Below, in pieces: positions 22,932-25,107 of a stretch of 25,107 nucleotides of DNA. The stretch's first letter is position 1, and each line of letters begins with the position of its first letter. The position numbers and the translations under genes were made by a program. The notes under the pieces were generated by a model. That model did not search any database, had not been told where the DNA came from, and saw only the letters and a program-made list of their open reading frames with translations. This DNA comes from an uncultured Collinsella sp. (GTDB lineage: Bacteria > Actinomycetota > Coriobacteriia > Coriobacteriales > Coriobacteriaceae), in the NCBI GenBank assembly GCA_900542235.1, contig UQNB01000025.1, forward strand, positions 1 through 25,107, read 5' to 3'.

Positions 22932-23741
22932 ATGTCTCGCCTGCACCTTCATATCCTCGGCAGCGGCTCAAAAGGCAACTGCGCGCTCATCGAGGGACCG
23001 CAAGGTCTCATCATGATCGATGATGGCCTGTCCCGCCGCGAGACACTTAAACGCATGGCGGAGCTCGGCCTCTCGGCAGATGACGTTGCCGCGCTTGTAA
23101 TCACCCATGAGCACAGCGACCACATCAAAGGGCTCGATGTATGGTGCAAGCACTGGCATGGTCCCCTCTTTGCCAGCAGGCGCACGCTTTCGAGCAAAGA
23201 AACCCTCGCACATCTACCCGTAGAGGAATTTGACCCCGGCGACACGCTTTCCATTGCCGGCATCCGCGTGCGAACCTACCCAACATCGCATGATGTCATC
23301 AATCCTGTCGGTTATCGATTCGACGCCCTCGATGATTCCATCGGCTTTGCCACCGACACCGGAGAGCTATCGAGCCAAGCCATGAGCACCCTCAAAGATT
23401 GTCGAGTCCTCGCGCTCGAAAGCAACCATGATGTGACCATGCTGCGCGAGGGAGAATATCCCCGCTTTCTTCAGGAGCGCATCCTGTCTGCAGGGGGACA
23501 CCTCTCCAATGGCCAAGCCGCCGAAGCCGCGCACGAACTTGTTACCGATCGCACCGAACAGCTCATTGCCATGCATATCAGCCAAGATAACAATCGTCCG
23601 AGCCTTACCGTCAAAAGCTATGCCAAAGCTCTGGCCGCAACCCTGGATGACGAGGTCGGCAGCTCCGCAACCCTTCTCCAAGGATCGCGAAAACTCTCGA
23701 TACGCCCTGCGAGTCAGTATCAGCCGGCAACCATTCAATAG
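22932..23741 (+). CDS. MBL-fold metallo-hydrolase, YycJ/WalJ-like
   Basis: A 269-residue metallo-beta-lactamase-fold protein. It begins LHILGSGSKGNC, the YycJ opening, then has the metal motif HEHSDH (59-64), TSHDV, a DTGEL segment and ESNHD, and closes with AMHISQDNNRP near the C-terminus. YycJ/WalJ proteins are putative nucleases; in Firmicutes they sit in the walRK operon. No walRK genes are present here, so only the family is claimed. The start was set at ATG 22932, which gives the canonical N-terminus; a longer in-frame opening runs into the divergent tilS gene. The ribosome site is weak (GGAA). A strong terminator follows. Confidence 0.88.
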   Translation: MSRLHLHILGSGSKGNCALIEGPQGLIMIDDGLSRRETLKRMAELGLSADDVAALVITHEHSDHIKGLDVWCKHWHGPLFASRRTLSSKETLAHLPVEEFDPGDTLSIAGIRVRTYPTSHDVINPVGYRFDALDDSIGFATDTGELSSQAMSTLKDCRVLALESNHDVTMLREGEYPRFLQERILSAGGHLSNGQAAEAAHELVTDRTEQLIAMHISQDNNRPSLTVKSYAKALAATLDDEVGSSATLLQGSRKLSIRPASQYQPATIQ

Positions 23742-23749
23742 ACTGTCCT

Positions 23750-23800
23750 AGACAGCAAAAGGGGCCGAGAATCGCTTCCCAGCCCCTTTTGCTGTCTTTT
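23750..23800 (+). terminator. intrinsic terminator of the YycJ-like gene
   Basis: A 16-bp perfect stem (23750-23765 with 23782-23797) is followed on the plus strand by TTTTAATAG. It lies between convergent genes; the minus side has no U-run, so the heat-shock gene would use the hairpin alone. Confidence 0.85.
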
Positions 23801-23823
23801 AATAGCGCAGAACACCAACGAAG

Positions 23824-24255
23824 TTAGTCGATGGAGATCTTCGTAACGTTCTTCTTCTCGACGATCTTGGGAACCGTAACGGTCAGGATGCCGTCAGCAT
23901 ACTTAGCCGAGAGACCCTCGCTCGAAGCGTCCTTGAGATACACGCCACGCGTCGCGCTGTACGAGCTAAACTCCTTCTGCAGGAAGTTCTTGCCCTCGTT
24001 CTCCTCGTCCTCCACAACGTTCACGCTAATCGACAGGCGACCCTCGTTAAGCTCGACATCGATATCGTCCTTGGCGACGCCGGTCAGATAAGCCTTGACC
24101 TCATAGCCATCGCCCTTATCCTCGACGTCAACGAGAAATGCCTTGGAAGCAATCGAGTTGTTTGCAAGATCGGTCATATCATCAAACAGATCGAACAGCG
24201 AGCTAGCAGAAGGACGAACGCCAAAAACCGAACGATAAGGAACCATGCTTGCCAT
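23824..24255 (-). CDS. small heat-shock protein, Hsp20/alpha-crystallin family
   Basis: A 143-residue protein. The alpha-crystallin domain spans about 35-140, from FLVDVEDKGDGYEVKAYLTG through LNEGRLSISV to the closing segment YADGILTVTVPKI, where the conserved GxLxxxxPK-like end is visible. The first 30 residues are the short variable arm. It holds unfolding proteins in a refoldable state as an ATP-independent oligomeric chaperone in the cytosol. The start was set at ATG 24255 behind AAAGGAG; ATG 24246 is an alternative and a longer frame upstream is unlikely. It is a single gene with repeated AT-rich boxes upstream, which suggests stress-linked control, but no HspR-type site was found. Confidence 0.93.
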   Translation of the reverse strand: MASMVPYRSVFGVRPSASSLFDLFDDMTDLANNSIASKAFLVDVEDKGDGYEVKAYLTGVAKDDIDVELNEGRLSISVNVVEDEENEGKNFLQKEFSSYSATRGVYLKDASSEGLSAKYADGILTVTVPKIVEKKNVTKISID

Positions 24256-24317
24256 GTTTACCACTCCTTTTAAGGACTGCCGAGCCATCTTCTAGGTGAC
24301 TGGGACTTCTTTTGACG

Positions 24318-24399
24318 CACTTATATATGCCCACCCAGTGCTTATATATACATTGACTATAAAGTTTTTTGAGTCCGGTACTATAAGCATATCTAAGTG
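24318..24399 (-). promoter_or_regulatory. repeated AT-rich boxes upstream of the heat-shock gene
   Basis: CACTTATATATGC (24318-24330) has an inverted copy matching at 12 of 13 positions (24387-24399) and a direct, weaker copy at 24339-24351 (10 of 13), offset by 21 bp or two helical turns. They lie 63-144 nt before the heat-shock ATG and could serve it or the divergent gene at 24533. Confidence 0.5.
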
Positions 24400-24487
24400 T
24401 ATATGACTCAGGTTTTAGTAAGGTTAAGGTTCTTTGAACCAGAGCCTAAATAACAAGTATGTTCGCAGCTGCAAATAGCAAGGGGCT

Positions 24488-24493
24488 TACAAT
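24488..24493 (+). promoter_or_regulatory. candidate -10 box of the small membrane protein gene
   Basis: TACAAT lies 39 nt before the ATG at 24533. An alternative pair, TTGAAC (24434-24439) and TATGTT (24458-24463) with an 18-nt spacer, is also possible. Confidence 0.35.
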
Positions 24494-24532
24494 GAGCGCG
24501 TACACGTTGTTGGTAACGAGCTAAAGGGCATC

Positions 24533-25000
24533 ATGGACGACCAAAACCAGAACAAAATGCTTATGCCGACGCAGGGGGAAGATACTTCCACGCAGCCGCC
24601 ACGGTTCCATCGCCCCCACATCTCGCAAGAGCCCATTAATGATCCTGAGCCCGAGTATGTGACGAGAAATCGATATCAAACACTCGAGGATGCCCAAACG
24701 GGACGTAAACATATGGGCGTGGCCTCGGGAGATCCTGTATATCTGAAAGACGCACCATTATCTAAAAACAGCGCAGCTAGTGAGGAGCCACTGAAAGCAT
24801 CCGCCGCCAATCAACATAGAGGTCCTCGACCAAAGCAAACCTTGACGCATTCGGCTCGCTATCTCGAAACGCCAAAACAGGGAAAATCAATCTTCGTTTC
24901 GTCAAGTAAACGACGCAAGCAGAATCGACTGACAATCCTGCTTTTGATCATTGTGGCCATAGCAGTTGCCCTTGTTATTCGATTTATTTTCTTTAAATAA
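24533..25000 (+). CDS. small hypothetical protein with C-terminal membrane anchor
   Basis: A 155-residue protein I do not recognise. Residues 1-130 are hydrophilic, rich in Gln, Asn, Pro, Ser and Lys, and look disordered. A basic cluster (SSKRRKQNR, about 123-131) precedes one hydrophobic helix (TILLLIIVAIAVALVIRFIF, about 133-152) at the very C-terminus. The positive cluster and the end position suggest a tail-anchored protein with its N-terminal part in the cytosol. AAGGG lies 4 nt before the ATG. It is divergent from the heat-shock gene and has lower GC than its neighbours. No function is claimed. Confidence 0.7.
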   Translation: MDDQNQNKMLMPTQGEDTSTQPPRFHRPHISQEPINDPEPEYVTRNRYQTLEDAQTGRKHMGVASGDPVYLKDAPLSKNSAASEEPLKASAANQHRGPRPKQTLTHSARYLETPKQGKSIFVSSSKRRKQNRLTILLLIIVAIAVALVIRFIFFK

Positions 25001-25063
25001 AGGCTCAATACCAAAAACAATAAGATTGTCTAGTGTAATTGAGTCCTTTACGCCCTTTAACGC

Positions 25064-25093
25064 AAAAAAGGGGGAGGCCGCGAGGCCTCCCCC
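25064..25093 (-). terminator. intrinsic terminator of a minus-strand gene beyond the right edge
   Basis: A 10-bp perfect G/C stem (25070-25079 with 25084-25093) with a GCGA tetraloop is followed on the minus strand by TTTTTT. The U-run direction shows that a minus-strand gene must end just outside the window. It may also stop the small membrane protein transcript. Confidence 0.8.
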
Positions 25094-25107
25094 CTTCGGC
25101 ACGAGGA

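Noticed and set aside
24369..24410. TGAGTC and GACTCA halves resembling the HspR HAIR site
   Set aside because: The halves are separated by about 29 nt rather than 7 nt, and the outer bases do not match.

Overview
The window looks like chromosomal DNA of a Coriobacteriia anaerobe, most like Collinsella. This is inferred from the moderately high GC content, the codon style, a split transketolase beside PTS genes, an actinobacterial-type EF-G-like protein, and the tilS-hpt-ftsH block. I could not test the taxonomy. I see no rRNA, tRNA, CRISPR array, insertion sequence or prophage gene. The window is mostly core and sugar-use genes, with intergenic regions unusually rich in inverted repeats.

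Region 1 (1-8193) is carbohydrate metabolism. A partial HAD phosphatase/mutase runs off the left edge. The minus strand then carries, in transcription order, a fructose-type PTS IIBC (6767-5295), a GatZ/KbaZ-family protein (5150-3876), transaldolase (3750-3067), the N-terminal and C-terminal halves of transketolase (3004-2174, 2174-1236) and a PTS IIA (1223-771). IIBC lacks an IIA domain and the last gene supplies one, so the cluster encodes a full permease plus the rearrangement enzymes of the non-oxidative pentose phosphate pathway. A divergent LacI-family regulator (7183-8193) is the obvious controller. Three of the intercistronic gaps hold hairpins.

Region 2 (8194-11796) holds a secreted non-specific nuclease and, convergent to it, an EF-G-like translational GTPase homologue whose nucleotide-binding motifs are degenerate.

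Region 3 (11797-14613) is a polar amino-acid ABC transporter operon: Tat-type lipoprotein binding protein, permease, ATPase. It has a candidate operator at its promoter, a long hairpin between the first two genes, and a 151-bp near-perfect palindrome upstream.

Region 4 (14614-18434) holds an RlmD-like rRNA methyltransferase with a long basic N-terminal extension, a YcdX-like PHP hydrolase, a PLP aminotransferase, a degenerate parS-like 16-mer and a palindrome with 25-bp perfect arms.

Region 5 (18435-25107) is housekeeping: the tilS-hpt-ftsH operon, a divergent YycJ/WalJ-like metallo-hydrolase, a small heat-shock protein with repeated AT-rich boxes upstream, and a small membrane protein of unknown function. 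A terminator at the right edge belongs to a minus-strand gene outside the window.
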